From positions 1 through 45,576 of the forward strand of contig JAFODQ010000117.1 of NCBI GenBank assembly GCA_017380615.1: a stretch of 45,576 nt of DNA. Reading direction: 5' to 3'. Origin of the DNA: Clostridia bacterium. Its GTDB lineage: Bacteria > Bacillota > Clostridia > Oscillospirales > Acutalibacteraceae. Shown in pieces: positions 16,946-25,451 of this stretch (positions are counted from its first letter, which is position 1; each line of letters begins with the position of its first letter). The position numbers were made by a program, and so were the translations under genes. A model generated the notes under the pieces. That model had not been told where the DNA came from. It made no database searches and saw nothing but the letters and a program-made list of their open reading frames with translations.

Positions 16946-17914
16946 TTAGGGATTAACAACATTGACAAGCGAATTGTTAAGATAGCCTTTAATGTTTTCT
17001 TCCAGAATACCCATAAGACGAAGCCTTGTTTCATATGCCGCCCAGGCAACATGAGGTGTTATCAGGCAGTTTGGAGCAGTGAGAAGAGGGTTGTCTTCTG
17101 CGGGAGGCTCTGTTGATAAAACATCTGTGCCGTAACCGGCAATTTTACCGTCAATAAGAGCTTTTTTGACATCAGCTTCATTTGCCACAGGTCCTCTTGA
17201 TGTGTTGATGATATAAGCAGAGGTTTTCATTTTGGCGATGAATGACTCGTTTATGAGACCTGCTGTGTCATCTGTGAGAGGGCAGTGCACGGAAATGTAA
17301 TCGGAATTTTTTATTACAGTGTCCATATCTGTGAATGTGATGTGTGGGAAGCCATCCTTTTTACCTGATGGCGTGTATGCCATAACATTCATTCCGAAGG
17401 CTCTTCCTATTTCTGCAACTCTTGAGCCGATTTTACCGAAACCGATAATACCGAGAGTCTTTCCGTCAAGCTCAAAAAGCGGCTTGTTCCAGTAGCAGAA
17501 ATCCTCACATTTTGACCAGCTGCCTTTTTTTACATCCTCTGTGTATGCAGCAGTCTGGTTTGTTAATTCAAGAATAAATGCAAACACCATTTGTGCCACT
17601 GCGTTTGTGGAATATGCAGGGATGTTAGAAACAGAAATGTTTCTTTCTCTGAGCGCTTTGCAATCAATCTGATTGAAGCCTGTTGCAAGAGTTGAAACAA
17701 ATTTCAGCTTCGGAAGCTGAGCGATAATCTCTCTTGTGAGATGAACCTTGTTAACAATAACAATATCCGCATTCTTTGCTCTTTCAATAATCAGCTCAGG
17801 CTCTGTGCGGGGATAAACAGTTAAATCAACAAGCTTTTCAATTGGCTCCCAGGATAAATCTCCCGGGTTTTCTGTGTGACCGTCAAGAATTACGGCTTTT
17901 AATTTTTTTGTCAT
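16946..17914 (-). CDS. D-2-hydroxyacid dehydrogenase (glycerate dehydrogenase-like)
   Basis: 322 residues. It belongs to the NAD-dependent D-isomer-specific 2-hydroxyacid dehydrogenases, which interconvert 2-oxo and D-2-hydroxy acids. GxGxxG is in GIIGFGKIGSRVA, the catalytic Arg in INTSRGPV, the Glu a little further on, and the catalytic His in LITPHVAWA. NIPAYSTNAVAQ and the overall length suggest the glycerate/hydroxypyruvate group, but substrate is not certain. The ATG at 17914 has AGGTGA upstream; an in-frame GTG at 17923 overlaps that site. It has a separate promoter and its stop is 182 nt from the gap start. Confidence 0.88.
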   Translation of the reverse strand: MTKKLKAVILDGHTENPGDLSWEPIEKLVDLTVYPRTEPELIIERAKNADIVIVNKVHLTREIIAQLPKLKFVSTLATGFNQIDCKALRERNISVSNIPAYSTNAVAQMVFAFILELTNQTAAYTEDVKKGSWSKCEDFCYWNKPLFELDGKTLGIIGFGKIGSRVAEIGRAFGMNVMAYTPSGKKDGFPHITFTDMDTVIKNSDYISVHCPLTDDTAGLINESFIAKMKTSAYIINTSRGPVANEADVKKALIDGKIAGYGTDVLSTEPPAEDNPLLTAPNCLITPHVAWAAYETRLRLMGILEENIKGYLNNSLVNVVNP

Positions 17915-17930
17915 AAAAATCACCTGAAAT

Positions 17931-17959
17931 ATTATACACTAAATTATAATCTCTTTCAA
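17931..17959 (-). promoter_or_regulatory. Predicted sigma-A promoter of the hydroxyacid dehydrogenase
   Basis: On the minus strand TTGAAA (17959-17954), 17-nt spacer, TATAAT (17936-17931). A start about 7 nt downstream would put the ribosome site at the very 5' end of the mRNA. Confidence 0.65.
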
Positions 17960-18071
17960 GTATGGCTGTTTTTTGTTTTTTGTTGTAATATTTCAACAAT
18001 AATTCGGTACATAAAATCTATCGGGTGTGCAAAGTTTATTTTTAAAAAAAATTGTTCTGTGGCTTTTTCCC

Positions 18072-18100
18072 TTGACCTTCACACTTAAATGTTATAAAAT
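18072..18100 (+). promoter_or_regulatory. Predicted sigma-A promoter of the VTT-galK operon
   Basis: TTGACC (18072-18077), 17-nt spacer, TAAAAT (18095-18100). Transcription would begin near 18107, only a few bases before the GTG at 18113, which supports the downstream TTG start of the first gene. Confidence 0.7.
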
Positions 18101-18130
18101 GTATTCAATTATGTGAAACGGAGTGAGATA

Positions 18131-18868
18131 TTGAAGTCCGTTAAGTTAACAAAGGAGCAAAGGCGTCGCAGAAACCTTCGTCGGTCTGCTTACGGATGCT
18201 TTATCGGCGCTGCTGTTCTTATAGTGATAACCTTCGGCTTAACAATTCCGCAGGTTCAGAAAAGCCTTGCAGACATAAATGCCTGGTTTGTGAGCCTTGA
18301 ATTGTTTATTGCCCGATATGAAAGCTATCCAGCTTTCTTTTTGTTAATATTTTTGTTTGCGCTTAAGAGCTTTGTGCCGTTGATTCCGCAATCCGTCTTG
18401 TTTATCGCAAGTGGTATGGTGTTCAGCGAGGTAACAGCATTTTTTATAAATGCACTTGGCGTTGCAGTGCTTTATTCCCTGAAATTTCTTTGGGGAAAGA
18501 AAAAGGGTGGCGGTGGCGTTCACAAGCTTGCAAATCGATCGCAAGCCGTGTACAGATTTATGGATTTTGGTGGTAAGGGCAATAGGTGGATGCTCGCACT
18601 TATGCGTTTTGTTCCCTTTTTTCCCACCAACACCGTCAGCAGAGCCTATGGTGGCACTGAAATGAAGCTTGATTCCTATCTTGCTTTTTCAATGCTGGGG
18701 TTTCTTCCAAGGCTCGTTTTGTGGAGCTTCATCAGCTTTAGTATTTTCGATCCGTTCTCTGTGGAGTTCATGACTCCCATCATAATTTTGTTAATCATCA
18801 GCGGTATATCTTTACTGCTTGTAAATGTTTTGTTGGAAAGAAAGGATGCTTCTAATGAAAAAGAATGA
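18131..18868 (+). CDS. VTT (DedA/TVP38) family integral membrane protein
   Basis: 245 residues from a TTG at 18131, 7 nt after GGAG (18120-18123); an upstream in-frame GTG at 18113 lacks a ribosome site. A basic N-terminus (KEQRRRRNLRR) precedes about five hydrophobic segments. The VTT-domain pattern is present: FVPLIPQSVLFIASGMVF, a glycine-rich loop, then ALMRFVPFFPTNTVSRAYGGTEM. Bacterial DedA/TVP38 proteins, as known from other species, help move lipid carriers or phospholipids across the membrane; no specific cargo can be assigned. The end overlaps the kinase gene by 14 nt, so expression is coupled. Confidence 0.85.
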   Translation: MKSVKLTKEQRRRRNLRRSAYGCFIGAAVLIVITFGLTIPQVQKSLADINAWFVSLELFIARYESYPAFFLLIFLFALKSFVPLIPQSVLFIASGMVFSEVTAFFINALGVAVLYSLKFLWGKKKGGGGVHKLANRSQAVYRFMDFGGKGNRWMLALMRFVPFFPTNTVSRAYGGTEMKLDSYLAFSMLGFLPRLVLWSFISFSIFDPFSVEFMTPIIILLIISGISLLLVNVLLERKDASNEKE

Positions 18869-20114
18869 AATCAATTCACAAGAATTTTTAAAGCGACTCC
18901 AGGTCGTTTATGGGGATTGTGCTCAGGCTCAGCAGGGGAGATATCTTGCTCTTGCAGAAAGATTTGAAAGTGAATTCAATGCAATCAATGATATCCGCTT
19001 TTTCTCTGCACCTGGCAGAACAGAGGTTGGCGGCAATCATACAGACCACAATAATGGCAAGGTTTTGGCAGCTGCTGTTAACCTTGATGCTGTTGCAGCA
19101 GTTGAAGCCCGTGCAGATGGCGTTATCTGTGTAAACTCACAAGGCTATGCACCTCTCACAGTGGATACAGCAGACCTTTCTGTAATTGATGGCGAAAAGG
19201 GTACATCTCTTGCGCTTATCAGAGGTGTTTGTGCAAGGTTCAATCAGCTTGGCTATAAATTCGGTGGATTTAATGCTTGTGTAACATCAGATGTTCTTTC
19301 AGGCTCAGGTCTTTCATCATCTGCTGCATATGAGGTTCTTATCGGTACAATACTTAACTATCTTTATAACGATGGCAAAATCAGTGCAGTTGAAATTGCA
19401 CAGATTTCACAGTATGCAGAGAATGTTTATTTCGATAAGCCTTGTGGTCTTATGGACCAGACAGCTTGTTCTGTTGGTGGCTTTGTGAAAATTGATTTTG
19501 AAGATACAAGTAAGCCTGTTATTGAAAAGGTTGATTTCGATATTGCAAAGCACGGCTATAACCTCTGCATTGTTGACACAGGTGGAAATCATGCCGATTT
19601 GACAGGTGACTATGCTGCGATAAGACTAGAAATGAACAGTGTTGCAGAGTTCTTCGGTAAGAATGTTCTTCGTCAGGTGGATGAAGCAGATGTTATGGCA
19701 AATATTGGTGATATCCGTAAGAAGACAGGTGACAGAGCAATAGAAAGAGCAATTCATTTTTATAATGAAAACAAACGCGTTGAGCGTCTTTCAGCTGCTC
19801 TCTCCGAAGGTGATTTTGAAGCCTTCAAGTCAACAATTATTGAGAGTGGTAAGTCATCATATATGTACAATCAGAACTGCTTCACTCTTACAAATCCATC
19901 TGAGCAGCCTGTTGCACTTGCTCTCTGTGTTGCCGAAGAGCTTCTTAAGAATAAGGGTGCATACCGTGTTCACGGTGGTGGCTTTGCAGGAACAATTCAG
20001 GCTTTTGTTCCCGTTGAAGAAACAGACAAATTCGTTTCAGTAATGAATAGCTTCCTCGGCGAAAAGGCTTGCTACATACTTAAGGTGAGAAGCCACGGTG
20101 GCTGTGAGGTATGA
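18855..20114 (+). CDS. Galactokinase-like GHMP kinase
   Basis: 419 residues. It has the three GHMP motifs: PGRTEVGGNHTDHNNG, the ATP loop SGSGLSSSAAYEVLIG and a final VHGGGFAGTIQAFV. CGLMDQ keeps the catalytic aspartate of galactokinases. Canonical galactokinases read PGRxNLIGEHTDYN; here the Glu of GEH is Asn, and Asn-Leu-Ile is Glu-Val-Gly. Those residues touch the sugar, so substrate preference may differ from plain galactose. The start is the ATG at 18855 with AAAGGA upstream, inside the end of the VTT gene. A GH36 alpha-galactosidase lies 18 kb away, but no galT or galE is in view. Confidence 0.85.
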   Translation: MKKNEINSQEFLKRLQVVYGDCAQAQQGRYLALAERFESEFNAINDIRFFSAPGRTEVGGNHTDHNNGKVLAAAVNLDAVAAVEARADGVICVNSQGYAPLTVDTADLSVIDGEKGTSLALIRGVCARFNQLGYKFGGFNACVTSDVLSGSGLSSSAAYEVLIGTILNYLYNDGKISAVEIAQISQYAENVYFDKPCGLMDQTACSVGGFVKIDFEDTSKPVIEKVDFDIAKHGYNLCIVDTGGNHADLTGDYAAIRLEMNSVAEFFGKNVLRQVDEADVMANIGDIRKKTGDRAIERAIHFYNENKRVERLSAALSEGDFEAFKSTIIESGKSSYMYNQNCFTLTNPSEQPVALALCVAEELLKNKGAYRVHGGGFAGTIQAFVPVEETDKFVSVMNSFLGEKACYILKVRSHGGCEV

Positions 20115-20836
20115 TAAAAAAACTTTCAGATTTATCGGACATAAGGGGTTCTTTGCCTCTTATGTCCGTAATTCAAACTGACTCTGTTTTTTTTGCCACC
20201 GAAAGTGAAGGTGCGTATTGTCAGGAAATAGATGGTGTGAAAACACTCATCTTCTCTGTAAGAGGCACATCTGCCACCATCTGCAAATTGACAGATGCTG
20301 TTGATGAAGAGGAATTATCAACATTTCTTCATTTTCATCACATAACAGAGGTTGTGTCAGATTTCCCATTTGGTGACTTTTCTTTTGAAAAAGTATCTGT
20401 GTTGAAAGCAAAAACCTCTTGCAACGAAGATGAGAATATAACAGCGCTGCTGCCTTCATCCAGATTGTGTGATTATGAAAATGTTTTCAGGCTGCTTTCC
20501 TCGGAGGGGGATTTTGAGGCATGGTATCCCTCGTTTTCAAGGAAAGTCAATAATTTGGCTGCGAGTGGCGTCTATCTTTCTCGGAACTCAATACCGGTTA
20601 GCTGTGCAATTGCGCCATTTGTGTGGGAAAAAACATGTGTTATCGCAGGTGTATATACACATCCTGAATACAGAAACAAAGGCTTTGCATCAAGGTGTGT
20701 TAAAGCCCTTCTCGGAGAATTAAACAAAATGGACTGTCGAGAAGCATATCTTTGGTGTGAAGAAGAAAATATAAAATTTTATGAAAGAGAAGGGTTTTCT
20801 CGTTGTGGGAAAATCTATGTGAAAAAGGAAGAGTAA
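20111..20836 (+). CDS. GNAT-family N-acetyltransferase domain protein
   Basis: 241 residues. The C-terminal 90 residues carry the acetyl-CoA-binding GNAT pattern: VYTHPEYRNKGFASRCVKAL, with Q/RxxGxG/A represented by RNKGFA, and ENIKFYEREGFSRCG. The N-terminal 140 residues are not recognised and could bind the acceptor. Its ATG overlaps the kinase stop by 4 nt (ATGA), and the following PLP enzyme starts one base after its stop, so it is in the middle of a coupled operon. Acceptor unknown. Confidence 0.78.
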   Translation: MIKKLSDLSDIRGSLPLMSVIQTDSVFFATESEGAYCQEIDGVKTLIFSVRGTSATICKLTDAVDEEELSTFLHFHHITEVVSDFPFGDFSFEKVSVLKAKTSCNEDENITALLPSSRLCDYENVFRLLSSEGDFEAWYPSFSRKVNNLAASGVYLSRNSIPVSCAIAPFVWEKTCVIAGVYTHPEYRNKGFASRCVKALLGELNKMDCREAYLWCEEENIKFYEREGFSRCGKIYVKKEE

Positions 20837-20837
20837 T

Positions 20838-22088
20838 ATGTCTTTTTTTGAGTTTAGTGAAGAAATAAGTGCTTTATCACAAAAAGCACTTGAGAAATGT
20901 AAGGGTGAGTTTGAGAAGATTGATAAGCTCACAGAATTCAATCAACAGCGTGTTCTTAAAGCTTTTATCAATAATGGCGTATGTGAAAGTCATTTCGCAG
21001 GATCCACAGGTTATGGCTATGGAGACCGTGGAAGAGAGGTGCTGGATGAGCTTACAGCAGAAATTTTCGGCACAGAGGATGCGATTATTCGTCACAGCTT
21101 TGCAAGTGGAACACACACTCTTGCTGTGATGCTTTTCGGGGTTCTCAGACCCGGCGATAATATTCTTTTTGTTACTGGCACTCCCTATGATACAATCCAT
21201 TCTGTTATCGGCATAACAGGTGAGGGTATGGGCTCCTTGAAGGATTTTGGTGTGAATTTTGATATTATTGAGCTTCTTGCTGACGGCACCCCTGATTATC
21301 AAGGGATTAAAGAGGCTTTCTCAAAGAAAACATATAAGGCAGCATATATCCAGCGTTCAAGAGGATATAGTCTCAGACCAACGCTTCTTCACAGTGATAT
21401 TGAGAAGCTTTGTGCAATCGTGAAGTCAAACAGCAATGCCATTGTTATGCTTGATAACTGCTATGGCGAATTTACAGAATATAATGTACCTGCCGAAGCA
21501 GGTGTTGATATCTTCGCAGGCTCGCTTATCAAGAATCCCGGTGGTGGTATTGCAAAATGTGGTGGTTACATTGCCGGCAGAAAGGATCTTGTTGAGCTTT
21601 GCACATACAGAATGACCACTCCCGGTGTGGGAAGAGAGGTAGGTGCAACATTAGGTAATTCCCGCGATATATTTATGGGACTTTTCCATGCACCTCATGT
21701 AACAGGTGAGGCTCTTAAGGTGGCTGTTTTCACGGCAGCACTTTTTGAGGAAATGGGTTATGAGGTTTCTCCACGTTATAATGAGGAGAGGGCCGATATA
21801 ATCCAGAGCATTAAGCTCATCACACCTGAAAAACTTATAGCATTCTGTCAGGGTCTTCAGAGTGGCTCCGTTGTGGACAGCTTTGTTGTGCCTGAGCCCT
21901 GGGCAATGCCCGGCTATGACAGTGATGTCATAATGGCAGCGGGTGCATTTACAAACGGCTCATCCATTGAGCTTTCAGCTGATGCGCCTTTGCGTGAGCC
22001 TTATGCAGTGTGGCTTCAGGGTGGACTCAATTTCCACAGTGGCAAAATCGGTGTGATGCTTGGTGCACAGCGTGTTTTATCTGAATAA
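20838..22088 (+). CDS. Methionine gamma-lyase-family PLP protein (YnbB / aluminium-resistance type)
   Basis: 416 residues. It matches the fold-type I PLP family once called aluminium resistance protein: AGSTGYGYGDRGRE, IIRHSFASGTHTLA, VTGTPYDT, MLDNCYGEF, and the PLP lysine K232 in GSLIKNPGGGIAKCGGY. The family is annotated as methionine gamma-lyase-like, but activity is poorly defined. The ATG is one base after the GNAT stop with AAGGAAGAG before it. Its last four codons overlap the opposing penicillin-binding protein gene by 12 nt. Confidence 0.9.
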   Translation: MSFFEFSEEISALSQKALEKCKGEFEKIDKLTEFNQQRVLKAFINNGVCESHFAGSTGYGYGDRGREVLDELTAEIFGTEDAIIRHSFASGTHTLAVMLFGVLRPGDNILFVTGTPYDTIHSVIGITGEGMGSLKDFGVNFDIIELLADGTPDYQGIKEAFSKKTYKAAYIQRSRGYSLRPTLLHSDIEKLCAIVKSNSNAIVMLDNCYGEFTEYNVPAEAGVDIFAGSLIKNPGGGIAKCGGYIAGRKDLVELCTYRMTTPGVGREVGATLGNSRDIFMGLFHAPHVTGEALKVAVFTAALFEEMGYEVSPRYNEERADIIQSIKLITPEKLIAFCQGLQSGSVVDSFVVPEPWAMPGYDSDVIMAAGAFTNGSSIELSADAPLREPYAVWLQGGLNFHSGKIGVMLGAQRVLSE

Positions 22089-23657
22089 AATATTTTCGGC
22101 AATTTCTTTGAATGCAGGTCCGCAATCACTTCCGCCGGAGGAACCGTTTTCCTTCATTATGCAGATAGTGTATTGCGGATTTTCTTTTGGAAAATACCCG
22201 ACAAACCAACAGAATTTTATTTCGTTTCCAAATTCATCGAACTGACCACTCTGGGCAGTTGCAGTTTTTGTGCAGCAGGTGTAGAGATTGCTGTGTGCAG
22301 CAGCCCCCGTGCCTATTATGGTTGTTTCCTGCAGAGCATCTGCAAGAATATTGCAGGTGTTTTCTGATAAAGCAATCTCCTTATCTTTTCTTTTGGTTTC
22401 GATGATTTTGCCGTTCTCGTCCACATCGCCTCTGATGAGTGTTGGTTCAATATAAGAGCCCTTGTTTGCAATGGCAGAAAATACACAGGCAATCTGTAGC
22501 GGTGTTGCAGTGAGCCTTCCCTGGCCGAAGGCAAGATTACCTACATCTGCATCGCACACAAGCTCCTCCGCAGAGGGAATTGTGCCTTTGTCTGTCATGT
22601 ATCCGTTACCAAAATCACAGGCTTCTCCAAGGTGTAATTTGTTACACAAACCAAGAAGCTCGTCTTTACCTGTTTTCACACCAAGCTGTATGAAATACGG
22701 ATTGCAGGACATTGCCATAGCTTCGCTGAAATCAATGTGTCCGTGACCTGAAAGCTTGCTGCAGTTGAATTTGTTTTCGTTAAAGGTAATGCTTCCGCTG
22801 CAATTGAAGGCTTCAGGTATAAACCCTTTTTCCAGTGCAGCAGCTGCTGTTACAACCTTGAAAACAGACCCCACGGGAAATTGAGAGAATGCTCTGTTGA
22901 GAAAAGGAGAATTCGCTTGAGTAAGAGATTGCTCCATATTGCTTCTGTCAAAAACGGGGAAGGATGCACATCCGAGAATTTCGTTTGTTTGCACATTAAG
23001 AACAACTCCTGCCCCTGCGATAATGTTGTTGTTTTTCAGTGCATCCTCAAGAAATTTCTGTATATCTGCGTCAATTGTCAGCGCCAGACCGTCTTTGGTA
23101 TAATAACCATCATCGCGAATGATAACATCCTCATTTACGAGAATTCTTCCGAGTGCATCTGCGCTGAAAGTGACCGATAATCTGCCACCTGTATCACTGA
23201 GCCTCTTGTCAAAATATTTTTCTATACCGTAAACACCCTTGCCCGTGCTGTCGGTGTAGCCGATAATATGGGTTGCCAAAGAATTGCTGTATCTGTCAAA
23301 TTTTTTCAGAATCTTTATATCATCCGAGCTAGTGTATTTTTCGTTTGCCTCACATTCCTTGAATGTAAGATAACCCTTGATTGCATTTTCAATTGTGCCT
23401 TTGTCTTCTTTTTTCATCATTTCTTCAAGTGATGATTGGGTTGGAAGAATTAAAGCAATCTCCTTGTAGGTGCTGTTTGTCAGTGGATTGAGGCTTCTGT
23501 CGTAGATTATCCCTCTCGTTGAGTGAATTTCTCTTGTTCTTGTGCTTTTTTGCTTGGATGCTTCTTGTGGTGTCAGGGTGAAGGTGAACAATCTGCCACC
23601 AAGTGCAAGAAATGATAACAATATGCTCATTGTCAGAGCAAGAACTCTTTTTTTCAT
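22077..23657 (-). CDS. Class B penicillin-binding protein (peptidoglycan transpeptidase)
   Basis: 526 residues. One N-terminal membrane helix (5-25) leads into a PBP dimerisation region (STRGIIYDR at 47-55) and a transpeptidase domain. Catalytic S264 is in SVFK, the second motif is SCN (317-319), and the third is KTA (464-466) in place of the usual KTG. It crosslinks peptidoglycan stems outside the cell. The length is short for SpoVD or FtsI and there is no PASTA domain; it resembles PbpA-type proteins that pair with a SEDS glycosyltransferase, though none is adjacent. The ATG at 23657 has only a weak ribosome site. It converges on the PLP enzyme with overlapping stops. Confidence 0.93.
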   Translation of the reverse strand: MKKRVLALTMSILLSFLALGGRLFTFTLTPQEASKQKSTRTREIHSTRGIIYDRSLNPLTNSTYKEIALILPTQSSLEEMMKKEDKGTIENAIKGYLTFKECEANEKYTSSDDIKILKKFDRYSNSLATHIIGYTDSTGKGVYGIEKYFDKRLSDTGGRLSVTFSADALGRILVNEDVIIRDDGYYTKDGLALTIDADIQKFLEDALKNNNIIAGAGVVLNVQTNEILGCASFPVFDRSNMEQSLTQANSPFLNRAFSQFPVGSVFKVVTAAAALEKGFIPEAFNCSGSITFNENKFNCSKLSGHGHIDFSEAMAMSCNPYFIQLGVKTGKDELLGLCNKLHLGEACDFGNGYMTDKGTIPSAEELVCDADVGNLAFGQGRLTATPLQIACVFSAIANKGSYIEPTLIRGDVDENGKIIETKRKDKEIALSENTCNILADALQETTIIGTGAAAHSNLYTCCTKTATAQSGQFDEFGNEIKFCWFVGYFPKENPQYTICIMKENGSSGGSDCGPAFKEIAENILFR

Positions 23658-23697
23658 TCAATAAACCGACTTTCACAAAAAATTCTGTATTTATTGT

Positions 23698-23725
23698 TTG
23701 ACAATTTTATTATTGATATTATAAT
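23698..23725 (+). promoter_or_regulatory. Predicted sigma-A promoter of the tcdA-prmA operon
   Basis: TTGACA (23698-23703), 16-nt spacer, TATAAT (23720-23725). Both hexamers are perfect. It sits in the 96-nt gap between divergent genes. Confidence 0.8.
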
Positions 23726-23753
23726 TAAATTATGAATTATTTCAGGAGGGACT

Positions 23754-24434
23754 ATGGATAACAGATTTTCCCGTACCATAAATATGATTGGTGAAGAAAA
23801 ATTCAATATTCTCAAAAACTCCTCAGTGATTGTTTTCGGCCTTGGCGGTGTTGGTGGTGCTGTGTGCGAAGCACTTGTGAGGTCGGGTATCGGCACAATT
23901 GGCATTGTGGATAAAGATGTTGTGGATATCACCAATATTAACCGTCAGCTCATTGCCACAGAAAAGACTGTGGGAATGCTTAAAACAGAAGCAATGCGAA
24001 ATCGTCTGCTCGATATTAACCCGGCTGTGTTGATCAGAAAATATGATTTATTTTATCTTCCCGAAACAGCAGATGAAATCAAACTTTCAGAATATGATTT
24101 TGTGGTTGATTGCATAGACAATGTAACAGCAAAGCTTGAATTGATAGCACGCTGCAAGGAGCTTAATGTTCCGGTTATCTCATCAATGGGGACAGGCAAC
24201 AAGCTCAACCCCGAAATGCTTGAGATATCGGATATCAGTAAGACATCTGTTTGTCCTCTCGCAAGGGTAATGAGGCGTGAACTTAAAAAACGTGGAATTA
24301 CAAGGCTCCCCGTTGTTTATTCAAAGGAGGAGCCGGTTAAAACGGATTTATCTGTACCTGCCTCTATGTCGTTTACTCCACCGGTTGCAGGGTATCTTCT
24401 TTCATCGTTTGTTATTAAAAAATTAATCTTTTGA
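23754..24434 (+). CDS. tcdA: tRNA threonylcarbamoyladenosine dehydratase-like ThiF-family protein
   Basis: 226 residues. It is an E1-like adenylating enzyme: nucleotide loop GLGGVGG (29-35), TNINRQ with the conserved Arg, and DCIDN. FSRTINMIGEEKF at the start and the stretch ending PLARVMRRELKKRGI are typical of TcdA/CsdL, which converts t6A37 of tRNA to its cyclic form. It starts at the ATG 23754, 3 nt after AGGAGGG. Other ThiF proteins are possible but no thiamine or molybdopterin genes are nearby. Confidence 0.88.
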   Translation: MDNRFSRTINMIGEEKFNILKNSSVIVFGLGGVGGAVCEALVRSGIGTIGIVDKDVVDITNINRQLIATEKTVGMLKTEAMRNRLLDINPAVLIRKYDLFYLPETADEIKLSEYDFVVDCIDNVTAKLELIARCKELNVPVISSMGTGNKLNPEMLEISDISKTSVCPLARVMRRELKKRGITRLPVVYSKEEPVKTDLSVPASMSFTPPVAGYLLSSFVIKKLIF

Positions 24435-24444
24435 GGTGTTATAA

Positions 24445-25434
24445 ATGAAATTTATTCCTATTGACCCTGATAATCCGGCTTTGGTTGAGGCTTATGCTCT
24501 CGTTAAAAGCTGTGATATAAGAAATGCAAAGAACGGAACACAGTATCTTGATATCTGCCTTGCAGATAAAGATGGTGAGGTTTTTGCAAAGCTCTGGAAT
24601 TATGCTGCAGATAAGGATTTTCTTCCCGCAGCAAACACAGTTATAAAGGTCAGAGGTGCATTGCAGGACTATAACGGTACAAGTCAGTTCATTGTTAAGA
24701 AGATGAGAGATATAACTCTCACAGATAATATTGATATCAATGATTTCGTCAAATCTGCAGATTGTGACGGAGATGTTATGTATAACATAATTACATCCAT
24801 TGTGGATGGCTTTGAGGATGATGACCTTAAAGGTGTAGTTGCATCAATGCTTGAGGATAATAAGGCTGAAATTCTTTCCTTTCCTGCGGCAGAGAAGCTT
24901 CACCACGCAATGAGAGGTGGACTTCTTTATCACACACTTTCAATTGTCCGTCTCGCAGAGTGTGTTTGTGGTATTTATCCTTGTATTGACAGAGAGCTTC
25001 TTCTTTCGGGAGCTATTCTTCACGATATTGCAAAGCTGCGTGAATACACGGTTAACAGCTCAGGTATGGTTGATGGTCACACTGTTGAAGGTATGCTCCT
25101 CGGTCACCTTGTAATGGGTGCAGAGGATGTTGGCAGAAAGTGTGATGAATTGGGTGTTGACAGCGAAAAGAAATATCTTCTTCAGCACATGCTCATTTCG
25201 CACCACGGAAAGCTTGAGTTTGGTGCAGCTGTGAGACCGGGCTTCATTGAGGCAGAGGTTTTGTCACAGCTTGACCTGTTGGATGCCAACATGTATGAAA
25301 TGGCAGATGCTGTTAAGGATGTAGCCAAGGGCGAGTTTACAGGCAGACTCTGGATGCTCGATAACAGAAGACTTTACAACCATGGCAGAGTGGATGTTTC
25401 GCCTGTTGCGAACATCGCAGACTCAGCAGAATAA
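24445..25434 (+). CDS. YhaM-like 3'-5' exoribonuclease (OB fold plus HD domain)
   Basis: 329 residues. Residues 1-110 form an OB-fold nucleic-acid-binding region (GTQYLDICLADKDGEVFAKLW), as in YhaM of Bacillus. The HD domain begins near 150 with LHHAMRGGLLYHTLSIV and has the metal HD in LLSGAILHDIAKLREY, followed by HMLISHHGK. YhaM trims short RNAs and DNA 3' ends using manganese. The ATG lies 10 nt after tcdA with AGGTG upstream. Confidence 0.88.
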   Translation: MKFIPIDPDNPALVEAYALVKSCDIRNAKNGTQYLDICLADKDGEVFAKLWNYAADKDFLPAANTVIKVRGALQDYNGTSQFIVKKMRDITLTDNIDINDFVKSADCDGDVMYNIITSIVDGFEDDDLKGVVASMLEDNKAEILSFPAAEKLHHAMRGGLLYHTLSIVRLAECVCGIYPCIDRELLLSGAILHDIAKLREYTVNSSGMVDGHTVEGMLLGHLVMGAEDVGRKCDELGVDSEKKYLLQHMLISHHGKLEFGAAVRPGFIEAEVLSQLDLLDANMYEMADAVKDVAKGEFTGRLWMLDNRRLYNHGRVDVSPVANIADSAE

Positions 25435-25451
25435 TCCTGGGAGGGTGTAGT

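Noticed and set aside
17980-17999. TTGTTG-N8-CAACAA inverted repeat between divergent promoters
   Set aside because: Only 6-bp arms in an AT-rich area; too weak to call an operator without comparison.
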